Below, piece by piece: positions 39,268 through 47,697 of a stretch of DNA of 64,000 nucleotides. The notes beneath the pieces are model-generated. The model had not been told where the DNA came from. It worked only from the letters and a program-made list of their open reading frames with translations, and made no database searches. Position 1 is the first letter of the stretch. Each line of letters starts with the position of its first letter. Made by a program: the position numbers and the translations under genes. Location: NCBI GenBank assembly GCA_036454645.1, contig JAZHSQ010000002.1, positions 1-64,000 of the forward strand, written 5' to 3'. This stretch comes from Olsenella_K sp036454645 (GTDB lineage: Bacteria; Actinomycetota; Coriobacteriia; Coriobacteriales; Atopobiaceae).

Positions 39268-39345
39268 TACGCCCGTCGCCCCGGCCCGGCCCGCCGCGGC
39301 CGTCGCCCTGGCCCGTCGCCCCGGCCCGCCGCAGCCGACCCCCTG
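39268..39345. repeat. Short GC-rich direct repeats CGTCGCCCCGGCCCG
   Basis: CCCGTCGCCCCGGCCCG occurs at about 39268 and 39312, with a CCGTCGCCCTGGCCCG variant between. Together with copies 2 and 3 and GC-rich palindromic DNA to 39560, these fill the 1.1-kb gap between dnaK and the phosphodiesterase. No gene is supported there. Confidence 0.65.
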
Positions 39346-39570
39346 GCGTCAGGGCGCTCCGCGAATCGACGCCCGCGTTCGCGCTTCGACCGGCATGGCA
39401 TCCTCGGGTCGCATTACCATACTCGGAAGCAACGCGCGACGCCGCGCGACACCGCGCGGCGGGCGGCCTGCGGCGGGCGACCCGCGGCGGGCGCCCGCAG
39501 CCCGCGCGACCCACGGCATGCTCGCGCCACCCGGCCCGAAGCCGGGCGGCGAGAAGAAGGAGGACACCCC

Positions 39571-40143
39571 ATGAAGCTACTCATCGCATCCGACATCCAC
39601 GGCGCGGCGGACTGGTGCTCCAGGCTCATGCAGGAGCTCGACGCGGAGCAGCCCGACCGCCTGGTCCTTCTCGGCGACCTGCTCTATCACGGGCCTCGCA
39701 ACGACCTGCCCACCGACTACCGCCCCAAGGAGGTCGTCGCGATGCTCAACTCCGTGCGCGACAGCGTCATCGCGGTGCGCGGCAACTGCGAGGCCGAGGT
39801 CGACCAGATGGTGCTCGACTTCCCCTGCATGGCCGAGTACTCCGTCCTGTGGGACCCCGACGCGGCCAACCCCGTCACCCGCGCGGCCGGGCTCGAGCTG
39901 TTCCTGACGCACGGGCACGTGTGGGGCCCGGGCATCCACAACTCCGTCGACAAGATGCCCAGCCTGCCCCAGGGCGCCGCCATCGTCTACGGCCACACCC
40001 ACAAGAAGGTGAGCCGCGCGAGCGACGCGCACCCCAGCGTCTGGTGCTTCAACCCCGGCAGCGTCGGGCTGCCCAAGGACGGCTCGCACAGCTTCGGCAT
40101 CTACGAGAACGGCGAGTTCCGCTTCCGCACCTGGGACGAGTAG
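39571..40143 (+). CDS. yfcE: YfcE-type metallophosphoesterase
   Basis: A 190-residue calcineurin-fold phosphodiesterase of the YfcE/MJ0936 group. It has every metal motif: ASDIHG at residues 6-11, LGDLLYHGP near 34, GNCEAEVD, THGHVWG, and GHTHKK near the end, followed by NPGSVGLPK. Family members hydrolyse phosphodiesters such as bis-pNPP in vitro; the cellular substrate is unknown. AAGGAGG stands 7 nt before ATG 39571. It is a single gene, convergent with iorB. Confidence 0.93.
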   Translation: MKLLIASDIHGAADWCSRLMQELDAEQPDRLVLLGDLLYHGPRNDLPTDYRPKEVVAMLNSVRDSVIAVRGNCEAEVDQMVLDFPCMAEYSVLWDPDAANPVTRAAGLELFLTHGHVWGPGIHNSVDKMPSLPQGAAIVYGHTHKKVSRASDAHPSVWCFNPGSVGLPKDGSHSFGIYENGEFRFRTWDE

Positions 40144-40246
40144 CGCGTCCCAGCCCGCGGTGGGCGCAGGCCGGGTGCGGGCGAGAAGGGCCGCGGGGCG
40201 GGGCGGGCGGGCGAGAAGGACCCGGCGCCCGGAACGCGCACGGCAA

Positions 40247-40275
40247 GGGGCTACCACCCGTCCGGTGGCAGCCCC
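40247..40275 (-). terminator. Hairpin between convergent yfcE and iorB
   Basis: A 12-bp stem (40247-40258 with 40264-40275) has one A-C mismatch on the plus strand and a G-U wobble on the minus strand, so it suits iorB better. Motif copies at 40181 (one-base variant) and 40211 lie just left of it. Confidence 0.55.
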
Positions 40276-40308
40276 TCTCACCTGCTCTTGCTTGTCGCGG
40301 CGCCGGCG

Positions 40309-40950
40309 CTACGCGCGGCTCGCGGCCTCGCGCCCGCGGCGGAACGCCTCGAGGTTCGCCTCGACCGTCTTGGGCGGAACGCGGCGCGAGATCGCGTCCT
40401 CCCACTCCTCGACGCCGAACGGCAGCGCCGTGGAGAGCGCGCCCACGAGCACGACGTTCGCGGACTTGGGGCTGCCCACGGAGCGGGCGATCTCGCCCGC
40501 GTCGAAGCGGACGGCGCCGATCGCGTCGAGCTTCTCGCTGACGCCGCGAGGCATCTGCGCGCTGCCGATGTTGACCGGCACGGGCGTGATGGTCTCGTCG
40601 TTTACGAAGAGCTTGCCGCCGCGCTTGAGGAACTGCTGGCTGCGCAGGGCCTCGATGGCCTCGAAGGCCACCACGACGTCGGCGCAGCCCGGGTCGCAGA
40701 CCATGGTGTCCACGTGGTCGCCCATGCGGATGATGGTGGAGACCGAGCCGCCGCGCTGGGACATGCCGTGGATCTCTGACACCTTGACGTCAAGCCCGGC
40801 CTCGGAGGCGGTCATTGCCAGGATGTTGCCGGCCAGGATGGTGCCCTGCCCGCCGACGCCCACGAGCAGCACGGTCTTGACGCCGTCGAGCGTGACGCGC
40901 TCGCCCAGCCTGACGGTAGAGCTCTCCGCCGATGCGGTTGCGTGTGGCAT
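40309..40950 (-). CDS. iorB: Indolepyruvate:ferredoxin oxidoreductase, beta subunit
   Basis: A 213-residue gamma-domain subunit of the 2-oxoacid:ferredoxin oxidoreductase family. It starts with VLLVGVGGQGTILAGNIL and has VSEIHGMSQRGGSVSTIIR and FVNDETITPVPVNIG. With IorA it oxidatively decarboxylates aryl pyruvates (indole-, phenyl-, 4-hydroxyphenylpyruvate) to aryl-acetyl-CoA, passing electrons to ferredoxin. It starts 10 bp after iorA and is cotranscribed with it and the CoA ligase. The enzyme is oxygen-sensitive, in line with an anaerobe. Confidence 0.93.
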   Translation of the reverse strand: MPHATASAESSTVRLGERVTLDGVKTVLLVGVGGQGTILAGNILAMTASEAGLDVKVSEIHGMSQRGGSVSTIIRMGDHVDTMVCDPGCADVVVAFEAIEALRSQQFLKRGGKLFVNDETITPVPVNIGSAQMPRGVSEKLDAIGAVRFDAGEIARSVGSPKSANVVLVGALSTALPFGVEEWEDAISRRVPPKTVEANLEAFRRGREAASRA

Positions 40951-40960
40951 ATGCGCCCTC

Positions 40961-42760
40961 CTACTCGAATTCGATGCACCCGAAGGGGCAGACCTGCACG
41001 CACTGCCCGCAGCCGATGCACTGGGTGGGGTCGATGACCGCGTAGCCCGTCTCGTCCTTGCCGAGCGCCGGGCAGCCGATGTTGACGCAGGTGCCGCAGC
41101 GGCGGCAGTCGCGGATGACCGGCGCGGCCTTGCGCGAGCGGTCGACCAGCTTGCAGGGGCTCCTGAAGATCACGACCGAGAGCTGGTCCTCGTGCGAGGT
41201 GGCCTGCTTGAGGGCGGAGCGCACCTGCTTGAGGTCCTGGGCGTCCGCCTCGATGACCTCGTCGACGCCGATGGCGCGGCACAGGGCGACAAGGTCGAGG
41301 GGCTTGCCGGCGGGACGGTCGAGCACGCTGGGCTTCTCGGCCGCGTCGACGAGGGGCGAGACGCGCTTGCCCTGCTCGGAGAGGGTGACGCCGTTGACCG
41401 GGTTGCCCTGCGCGCCGGTCATGGCCGTCGTGCGGTTGTCGAGGATGACGAGGGTGCCCTTGCCGCCGTTGTACACGGTGCCGAGCAGGCTCGTGATGCC
41501 GGAGTGCGCGAAGGTGGAGTCGCCGATCACGCCCACGACCGGCCGGCCCGTGCGCGCCGGGACGCCGGCGAGCTCCATGCCGTGCGACATGGAGAGGCTG
41601 GCGCCCATGTCGATGACGGAGTCGACGGCGCGGAAGGGCGCCACGGCGCCGAGCGTGTAGCAGCCGATGTCGCCGGTGACGACGGCCTTGAGGCGCCTGA
41701 GCTCGCAGAAGACGAGGCGGTGCGGGCAGCCGGCGCAGAACGCGGGCGGGCGCGGCGGCAGGCCCTCCATCTTGGGGAGGTGCTTCGGCGCGCGCTCGCC
41801 GAAGCTCGCGCGGATGTCGGCGGGAGAGATCTCGCCGGAGCGCGGCAGCGGCGCGGCGGGCGGCTCGGAGAGGGCGATCCCGAGGGAGGCCACGTGGTCG
41901 CGGAAGTAGCGGCAGGCCTCCTCCACCACGTAGACCTTCTCCACCTTGGAGGCGAAGTCCGCCAGGGCGCGCGGCGGCAGCGGCCAGGTGAGGCCCAGCT
42001 TGAAGACGGAGGCGTCGGGCAGGGCCTCGCGCACGTGGTTGTAGAGCGCGCCGGCGACGATGACGCCGACCTTGGTGTCGCGCATCTCCACGCGGTTGAG
42101 GTCGCAGGTCTCCGCGTAGGCCACGAGGTCGTCCTCGCGGCGGTTGGTCGCCTCGGTGCGGGCGACCGCGTAGGCCGGCATCATCACGTACTTGGAGGGC
42201 TGGCTCTCGTAGTCGAGAAGGTCCTGCTCACGACGCACGTTGGTGGCCTCCACCATGGTGCGCGTGTGCGCGATGCGCATGGTCTCGTGCAGGATGACCG
42301 GGGTGTCGAAGCTCTCGGAGACCTCGAACGCGCGCTGCGCGAACTCGTAGGCCTCCTGGGAGTCGCTCGGGTCGAGGCAGGGGACGCGCGCGAAGGCGGC
42401 GTAGTTGCGCGTGTCCTGCTCGTTCTGGCTCGAGTACATGCTCGGGTCGTCGGCGACGAGCAGGACCAGGCCCGCGTTGACGCCGGTGTTGGCGACCGAC
42501 ATGAACGGGTCGGCCGCGACGTTGAGGCCGACGTGCTTCATCGTGACGAGCGTGCGGGCGCCGCCCATGGCGGAGCCGATGCCCACCTCGAGCGCGACCT
42601 TCTCGTTGGGCGACCACTCGCAGTAGACGTCCTCGTGGTGGACGAGGTTCTCGAGCGTCTCCGTGGAGGGCGTGCCGGGGTAGCCCGTGGCGACCCTGGC
42701 GCCGGCCTCCCACGCGCCCTGCGCGATGGCCTCGTTGCCAGACAGCAGTTGCTTGCTCAC
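40961..42760 (-). CDS. iorA: Indolepyruvate:ferredoxin oxidoreductase, alpha subunit
   Basis: A 599-residue IorA. It has the N-terminal pyrimidine-binding domain (LSGNEAIAQGAWEAG, GYPGTPSTE), a middle domain, and a C-terminal TPP domain (CAGCPHRLVF, TGDIGCYTLG, GDSTFAHSGI, LDNRTTAMTGAQ). It ends in two [4Fe-4S] clusters (CRRCGTCVNIGCPA and CIGCGQCVQVCPFGC). I chose GTG 42760, preceded by AAGGAGAGAAGAA; no ATG in frame has a ribosome site. It is the middle gene of the CoA ligase-iorA-iorB operon. Confidence 0.94.
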   Translation of the reverse strand: MSKQLLSGNEAIAQGAWEAGARVATGYPGTPSTETLENLVHHEDVYCEWSPNEKVALEVGIGSAMGGARTLVTMKHVGLNVAADPFMSVANTGVNAGLVLLVADDPSMYSSQNEQDTRNYAAFARVPCLDPSDSQEAYEFAQRAFEVSESFDTPVILHETMRIAHTRTMVEATNVRREQDLLDYESQPSKYVMMPAYAVARTEATNRREDDLVAYAETCDLNRVEMRDTKVGVIVAGALYNHVREALPDASVFKLGLTWPLPPRALADFASKVEKVYVVEEACRYFRDHVASLGIALSEPPAAPLPRSGEISPADIRASFGERAPKHLPKMEGLPPRPPAFCAGCPHRLVFCELRRLKAVVTGDIGCYTLGAVAPFRAVDSVIDMGASLSMSHGMELAGVPARTGRPVVGVIGDSTFAHSGITSLLGTVYNGGKGTLVILDNRTTAMTGAQGNPVNGVTLSEQGKRVSPLVDAAEKPSVLDRPAGKPLDLVALCRAIGVDEVIEADAQDLKQVRSALKQATSHEDQLSVVIFRSPCKLVDRSRKAAPVIRDCRRCGTCVNIGCPALGKDETGYAVIDPTQCIGCGQCVQVCPFGCIEFE

Positions 42761-42803
42761 TTCTTCTCTCCTTCTCGCAGGCGCCTGCGCCCCCCTCGGG
42801 CGG

Positions 42804-44570
42804 CTACTTCGCAGGCGCCACGTCCTCCCTCGCGGCCCCCTGGCCCGCGGCTGGCGCGTCGCTGGCAGCCGGTGCGTCCGCGGACGCAGCGGCGGCCGCA
42901 CCCGCGGCCGGCGCGCCGGACTCGAGCGCGACCAGGTGCTCCGCGCCGTACATCCGCCTGAGCAGGGGCTTCTCGATCTTGCCCGTCGCGTTTCTCGGCA
43001 CCTTGGCAAAGATCACCTTGCGCGGGCGCTTGTAGCGGGGCAGCTGGAGGCAGAACTGGTTGATGTCGTCCGCCGTGGTGTCCTCGCGGCCCTCCTTGAG
43101 CTCGACGATGGCGGCCGGGATCTCTCCCAGGCGCTCGTCGGGCAGGCCGATGACGGCCACGTCCTGGATCGCGTCGTTGGTGGAGAGGAAGTCCTCGATC
43201 TGGACGGGGTAGAGGTTCTCGCCACCCATCACGATGACGTCCTTCTTGCGGTCGACGAGCCAGTAGAAGCCGTCGGCGTCCTGGCGGGCCATGTCGCCCG
43301 TGCGCAGCCAGCCGTCCACCAGCGTCTTGGCCGTCTCCTCGGGGTCGCCGTAGTAGCACTCCATGAGACCGGGGCCCTTGACGCACAGCTCGCCGACCTC
43401 GCCCTGGCTGACCTCGTCTCCCTTCTCGTCGATGATCTTGGCCTCCCAGCGCCAGCCGGGCTTGCCGATGGCGCCCACGTGGTCGACGTTGCCGATGCCC
43501 AGGTGCACGCAGCCGGGGCCCGTGGACTCGGAGAGGCCGTAGTTGGTGTCGTACTGCTGGTTGGGGAAGTAGTGCAGCCAGCGCTCGATCAGGCTCTTGG
43601 GCACGGGCTGGGCGCCGATGTGCATGAGGCGCCACTGGTCCAGGTGGTAGTCCTTGAGGCGCAGCTCGCCGCGCTCGATCGCCGCGAGGATGTCCTGCAC
43701 CCATGGCACGAGCAGCCAGACGATGGTGCAGCGCTCGCGGCTGACCGTATCGAAGATGAACTGCGGGGAGACGCCGCGCAACAGCACCGCCCTGGAGCCC
43801 ACGACGAGCGAGCCCATCCAGTGGAACTTGGCGCCGGTGTGGTAGAGCGGCGGTATGCAGAGGAAGACGTCGTCGTGCGTCTGGCCGTGATGGTGCTGCT
43901 CCATCTCCGCCGCCTGCGTGAGGCTGCGGTGGTGGTGCAGGATCGCCTTGGGGAAGCCCGTGGTGCCGGAGGAGTAGTAGATCGCCGCGTCGTCGTCATT
44001 GGTGACGGGCACGTTGGGGTCGGAGCTCGAGCAGAGGTTCGCCAGCTCCTGGTAGGGCTCGGCCCAGGTGGGGCAGTCGTCGCCCACGTAGAAGAGCAGC
44101 CGGCCCGGCTGGATCCTGGGCACGATGTCCTCCAGACGGCCGATGAACTCGGGCCCGAAGACCAGCACGTTCACCTCGGCCTTGTCGAGGCAGTACTCGA
44201 TCTCGTCCGAGGAGTAGCGGAAGTTGAGCGGCACGACCGTCGCGCCGGTCTTGAGCACGCCGAAGTAGATCGGCAGCCACTCGATGCAGTTGTAGAGCAG
44301 GATCGCGACCTTGTCGCCCTTGCGGATGCCGCGCGAGAGCAGCAGGTTGGCGAAGCGGTTGGCCTTCTCGTCGAACACCGCCCACGTGATCTCGCGGCGG
44401 AAGGGCTCGTCATCGGTGGTCTCCACCAGGTCGTAGTCGCGCCACGTGATGTGGCGGTTCTCCTGCCTCTGCGGGTTGACCTCCACGAGCGCGATCTCGT
44501 CGGGGTACCTCCGGGCGTTGCGCCTGAGGAAGTCGATGACGGTAAGGTCGGTGTCGATGTCTGTGCTCAA
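42804..44570 (-). CDS. AMP-forming acyl/aryl-CoA ligase of the ior operon
   Basis: A 588-residue adenylate-forming enzyme of the fatty-acyl/aryl-CoA ligase class. Its motifs are YYSSGTTGFPKA (P-loop), YGLSESTGP, WLRTGDMA, DRKKDVIVMGGENLYP and the catalytic Lys in RNATGKIEKP. The C-terminus adds about 40 Ala/Asp-rich residues. The first gene of the operon with iorA and iorB, it could form aryl-acetyl-CoA from the free acid, or in reverse conserve energy as ATP from the IorAB product. The direction is not decided by sequence. The start is probably TTG 44570 with GAGGAAG upstream; ATG 44624 would add 18 Arg/Ala-rich residues. Confidence 0.87.
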   Translation of the reverse strand: MSTDIDTDLTVIDFLRRNARRYPDEIALVEVNPQRQENRHITWRDYDLVETTDDEPFRREITWAVFDEKANRFANLLLSRGIRKGDKVAILLYNCIEWLPIYFGVLKTGATVVPLNFRYSSDEIEYCLDKAEVNVLVFGPEFIGRLEDIVPRIQPGRLLFYVGDDCPTWAEPYQELANLCSSSDPNVPVTNDDDAAIYYSSGTTGFPKAILHHHRSLTQAAEMEQHHHGQTHDDVFLCIPPLYHTGAKFHWMGSLVVGSRAVLLRGVSPQFIFDTVSRERCTIVWLLVPWVQDILAAIERGELRLKDYHLDQWRLMHIGAQPVPKSLIERWLHYFPNQQYDTNYGLSESTGPGCVHLGIGNVDHVGAIGKPGWRWEAKIIDEKGDEVSQGEVGELCVKGPGLMECYYGDPEETAKTLVDGWLRTGDMARQDADGFYWLVDRKKDVIVMGGENLYPVQIEDFLSTNDAIQDVAVIGLPDERLGEIPAAIVELKEGREDTTADDINQFCLQLPRYKRPRKVIFAKVPRNATGKIEKPLLRRMYGAEHLVALESGAPAAGAAAAASADAPAASDAPAAGQGAAREDVAPAK

Positions 44571-44760
44571 GGCTCTTCCTCTCACGAAGCGTCGCCGCGC
44601 GGCCCGGGCGGGCGCGCGGCGCACATTTCAGCATAAGGCATGAACGGAGGCCATTTGGTTAAATGTGTGACGCCGGCGGGCGCCTCGGGCGAGAAGGACG
44701 CGCAGCCCGGGCTCGCTTGCGGCGCGGCTGCGGCTCGCTGGCGGCTGGCGGCGCGCTCGC

Positions 44761-45723
44761 CTAGAACTTGCCCTCGTCGTCGGCGTCCGCGCGCAGCCGC
44801 TCTATCTCCTCCGGGATCTTGGCGAGGTCGTAGGGGGTCATCTGGTAGACCCAGTTCAGCCAGTTGCGATACAGCAGGTTGGCGTGGGCGCGCCAGGTGA
44901 AGATCGGCTGCTTCTCGGGGTTGTCGTCCGGGAAGTAGTTCTCCGGCACCGCGATGCTCAGGCCCTTGTGGAAGTCGCGCCAGAACTCGTCGGCCAGGGT
45001 GTCGCGGCCGTACTCGAAGTGCCCCGTGACGTAGACCTCGTGGAAGTCGGGCGTGGCGATGATCGAGGGGCCGCTCGTGAAGCCCTCCGAGAGGACCTGC
45101 AGCTCGGGATGGAGTGCGAGCTCCGTCGTCTCCAGCGCGGCGTGGCGGGAGTGCGGCATGTTGTGCACCTCGTCGAAGCCGTTGGTCAGGAAGTTGTACT
45201 CGTCGCACAGGCGCTGCGGGAAGACGCCGAAGATCTTTTGCGGCAGCACCTTCTTGTGGATGCCATAGTGGTGCCAGAGGCCGGCGAGCGCGCCCCAGCA
45301 CAGGTGCATGGTCGAGAAGACGTGCTCCTGCGACCAGTCCATGATCTCGCAGAGCTCGTCCCAGTAGTCGACCTCCTCGAACGGCATCTGCTCCACCGGC
45401 GCGCCGGTGATGATCAGCCCGTCGTAGTTGCGGTCGCGGAAGGTGTCGAACGTCTCGTAGAACTTGACCAGGTGGTCGGTCGAGACGTGCGTGCTCTCGT
45501 GGGTGCTCACGCGCATGAAGTCGCAGTCCACCTGCAGCGGCGACTTGGAGATGAGCCGCAGGATCTGCGTCTCCGTCTCGACCTTGGTCGGCATCAGGTT
45601 GAGGATGGCCACGTGCAGCGGGCGGATCTGCTGGTTGGAGGCCACCTCCTCCTCGAGCGCGAAGATCCTCTCCTGGTGGAGTATCTGCTTGGCGGGCAGC
45701 CCGTCGGGGATGTTGATCGGCAT
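44761..45723 (-). CDS. metA: Homoserine O-acyltransferase MetA, predicted acetyl-CoA-specific
   Basis: A 320-residue MetA-family enzyme that activates homoserine for methionine synthesis. The catalytic Cys142 (HLCWGAL), His235 and Glu237 (GHFEYGR) are in place. Residue 111 is Glu (GAPVEQMPFEEV). Published work on the family reports that Glu here gives acetyl-CoA use and Gly, as in E. coli, succinyl-CoA, so O-acetylhomoserine is the likely product despite the usual succinyltransferase label. The gene stands alone. I found no SAM riboswitch in the 250-bp upstream gap shared with the divergent helicase. The remnant at 31950 includes a fragment of the next-step PLP enzyme class. Confidence 0.93.
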   Translation of the reverse strand: MPINIPDGLPAKQILHQERIFALEEEVASNQQIRPLHVAILNLMPTKVETETQILRLISKSPLQVDCDFMRVSTHESTHVSTDHLVKFYETFDTFRDRNYDGLIITGAPVEQMPFEEVDYWDELCEIMDWSQEHVFSTMHLCWGALAGLWHHYGIHKKVLPQKIFGVFPQRLCDEYNFLTNGFDEVHNMPHSRHAALETTELALHPELQVLSEGFTSGPSIIATPDFHEVYVTGHFEYGRDTLADEFWRDFHKGLSIAVPENYFPDDNPEKQPIFTWRAHANLLYRNWLNWVYQMTPYDLAKIPEEIERLRADADDEGKF

Positions 45724-45873
45724 GTTCTTGGCTCCTGTCTCACGGCTCTCTGTGCAAACGCCCCGTCGCCCCTCGTAGACGGGACGCTAGGGCATTCGCA
45801 TGGGGGCTGGGTGGAAGGACGTGAGAAGCATGCGACAACCTCGGGGAAAGGCCAGCTCAGGGCGGGCTTTCTG

Positions 45874-45879
45874 TACAAT
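45874..45879 (+). promoter_or_regulatory. Possible -10 (TACAAT) for the DEAD-box helicase
   Basis: TGTACAAT lies 98 bp before the helicase start, a weak extended -10 with no good -35. The long leader to 45976 has no clear terminator fold. Cold-shock helicases often have long leaders. Confidence 0.35.
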
Positions 45880-45976
45880 GGCCTAAAAGGCGCAACACAG
45901 GACAGTATAGACCGAACGCCGTGGGGAAACGAAGCATTATTCCCATACGGCGCGGGACCGTGGGATACTGGAGAGC

Positions 45977-47620
45977 ATGGATACTTCAAAGTTTGCCGAG
46001 CTCGGGCTAGACGAGCACATTCTCGAGGGCGTCGCCGCCCTCGGCTTCACCGACCCCACCCCCGTCCAGGCGCAGGCAATCCCCCTCGTCCTCGAGGGCA
46101 GGGACCTCGTGGCCTCCGCGCAGACGGGGACCGGCAAGACCGCCGCGTTCGCGCTGCCGGTCCTGCAGGTCATAGCACCGCTCTCGCGCCAGGCTCGCGA
46201 GCAGCTGGCGGAGAAGGACGGCGCCGCTGACGGCGACAACGGCCCGGACGGCGACGATGAGGCCGACAACGGCCCGGACGGCGCCGCCGCCGGCCAGGTC
46301 CTCGCGGACGACGCCCCCGAGGACCCGCACCTCTCCATCCCCGTGGGCGAGGACGGCACCCCCGCGCCGGCCAAGCGCAAGCGTCGCCGCCACCACCGCT
46401 CGCACAAGAAGGCGGCCCCCGCGAGCGAGGCGCCAGCTGGCGGCGAGCCCGCAGCCAGTCGCGACGCCGACGGCGCCGCGACCCCGTCCGAGGCCCCCAA
46501 GCGCAAGCGCTCCCGCCGCAGGCGCGGCTCCAAGAGGCGCCCCGAGGCGGAGGCCCCCATCCCCACGGGCGGCAAGCCGGCCTTCGGGCCCTTCGCCCTT
46601 GTCGTCACCCCCACCCGCGAGCTGGCGCAGCAGATCGACGCGATGGTCTCCACCGTCTGCGAGCACACCGGCCAGAGCGCCGTCGTGGTGATGGGCGGCA
46701 CCAAGTTCGACCGCCAGATCAAGGAGCTCGAGCGCGGCTGCGACATGCTCGTGGCCACCCCCGGCCGCCTCATCGACCTCATGGAGCACGATCACGTGGA
46801 CCTCTCGCAGGTCAAGGTGCTCGTGCTCGACGAGGCGGACCGCATGCTCGACATGGGCTTCTGGCCCAGCGTCCGCAAGATCGTGGGCGCCCTGCCCAAG
46901 GACCGCCAGACGCTGCTCTTCTCGGCCACCATCCCGCCCTCGATCAAGGGCACCGTCGACGCGATGCTGCACGACCCCGCCAAGGTGGAGATCGCCCGCA
47001 TCGGCGAGACGGCCGACACCGTGGAGGAGCACCTCTGCCCCGTCACGCAGGGCCAGAAGATCCCGCTGCTCGAGGCCCTGGTCAGGAGCTTCGACCCCGA
47101 GCGCGTGCTCGTCTTCTGCCGCACCAAGCACCGCGCGGACGACGTCACCAAGTACCTGCGCAAGAGCGGCTTCGGCGTCGACGTCATGCACGCGGACCGC
47201 ACGCAGAAGGAGCGCGAGCGGGCGCTCTCCAAGTTCCGAGAGGGCACCTGCCAGATTCTCGTCGCGACCGACGTCATGAGCCGCGGCATCGACGTCTCCG
47301 GCATCGACGCCGTCGTGAACTTCGACGTGCCCATGGACCCGGAGGACTACGTCCACCGCATCGGCCGCACCGGCCGCGCGGGCCACACCGGCCGTGCTTT
47401 CACCTTCGTCGCGCCCGACGAGATCAGCCAGCTGCGCGAGGTGGAGTACTTCACCAAGAAGCTCGTGCCCGTCTGGGACCTCGAGGGCTTCGACTACGAC
47501 TCCGCGCGCATCGTCCCCAACCCCGACCGCTCGGCCAAGCGCCCGACCCGCGTGATGTTCAACGGCGCGCGCAGCCGCGGGCGCGGCATCAGCGGCGGCC
47601 GCTACGGCAGGCACTACTAA
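45977..47620 (+). CDS. DEAD-box RNA helicase with a large insert between motifs I and Ia
   Basis: A 547-residue RNA helicase of the RhlE/CsdA type. It has the Q motif (GFTDPTPVQAQAIP, 23-36), AQTGTGKT (48-55), PTRELA (212-217), VLDEADRML, FSATI, VLVFCRTK and HRIGRTGRAGHTG. Normally about 25-35 residues separate motifs I and Ia. Here there are over 150, of which about 72-200 are low-complexity: acidic first (DGDNGPDGDDEADNGPDG), then two very basic clusters (KRKRRRHHRSHKK and KRKRSRRRRGSKRR). The basic arm may bind RNA. The insert begins with LAEKDG, one copy of the window-wide motif. The C-terminus is Arg/Gly-rich. Confidence 0.92.
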   Translation: MDTSKFAELGLDEHILEGVAALGFTDPTPVQAQAIPLVLEGRDLVASAQTGTGKTAAFALPVLQVIAPLSRQAREQLAEKDGAADGDNGPDGDDEADNGPDGAAAGQVLADDAPEDPHLSIPVGEDGTPAPAKRKRRRHHRSHKKAAPASEAPAGGEPAASRDADGAATPSEAPKRKRSRRRRGSKRRPEAEAPIPTGGKPAFGPFALVVTPTRELAQQIDAMVSTVCEHTGQSAVVVMGGTKFDRQIKELERGCDMLVATPGRLIDLMEHDHVDLSQVKVLVLDEADRMLDMGFWPSVRKIVGALPKDRQTLLFSATIPPSIKGTVDAMLHDPAKVEIARIGETADTVEEHLCPVTQGQKIPLLEALVRSFDPERVLVFCRTKHRADDVTKYLRKSGFGVDVMHADRTQKERERALSKFREGTCQILVATDVMSRGIDVSGIDAVVNFDVPMDPEDYVHRIGRTGRAGHTGRAFTFVAPDEISQLREVEYFTKKLVPVWDLEGFDYDSARIVPNPDRSAKRPTRVMFNGARSRGRGISGGRYGRHY

Positions 47621-47697
47621 CGCGACAAGGACCGCCGACCGCCGGCTACGACCCGGCCGGCCGGCGGCTGCCAGCCGGCACCACCAAGGGAGCAGAG

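Noticed and set aside
45724..45976. SAM riboswitch or T-box upstream of metA
   Set aside because: No SAM-I type core, GGAGGGA-type pairing or specifier/antiterminator sequence could be found on the minus strand; the gap mainly holds the helicase leader.
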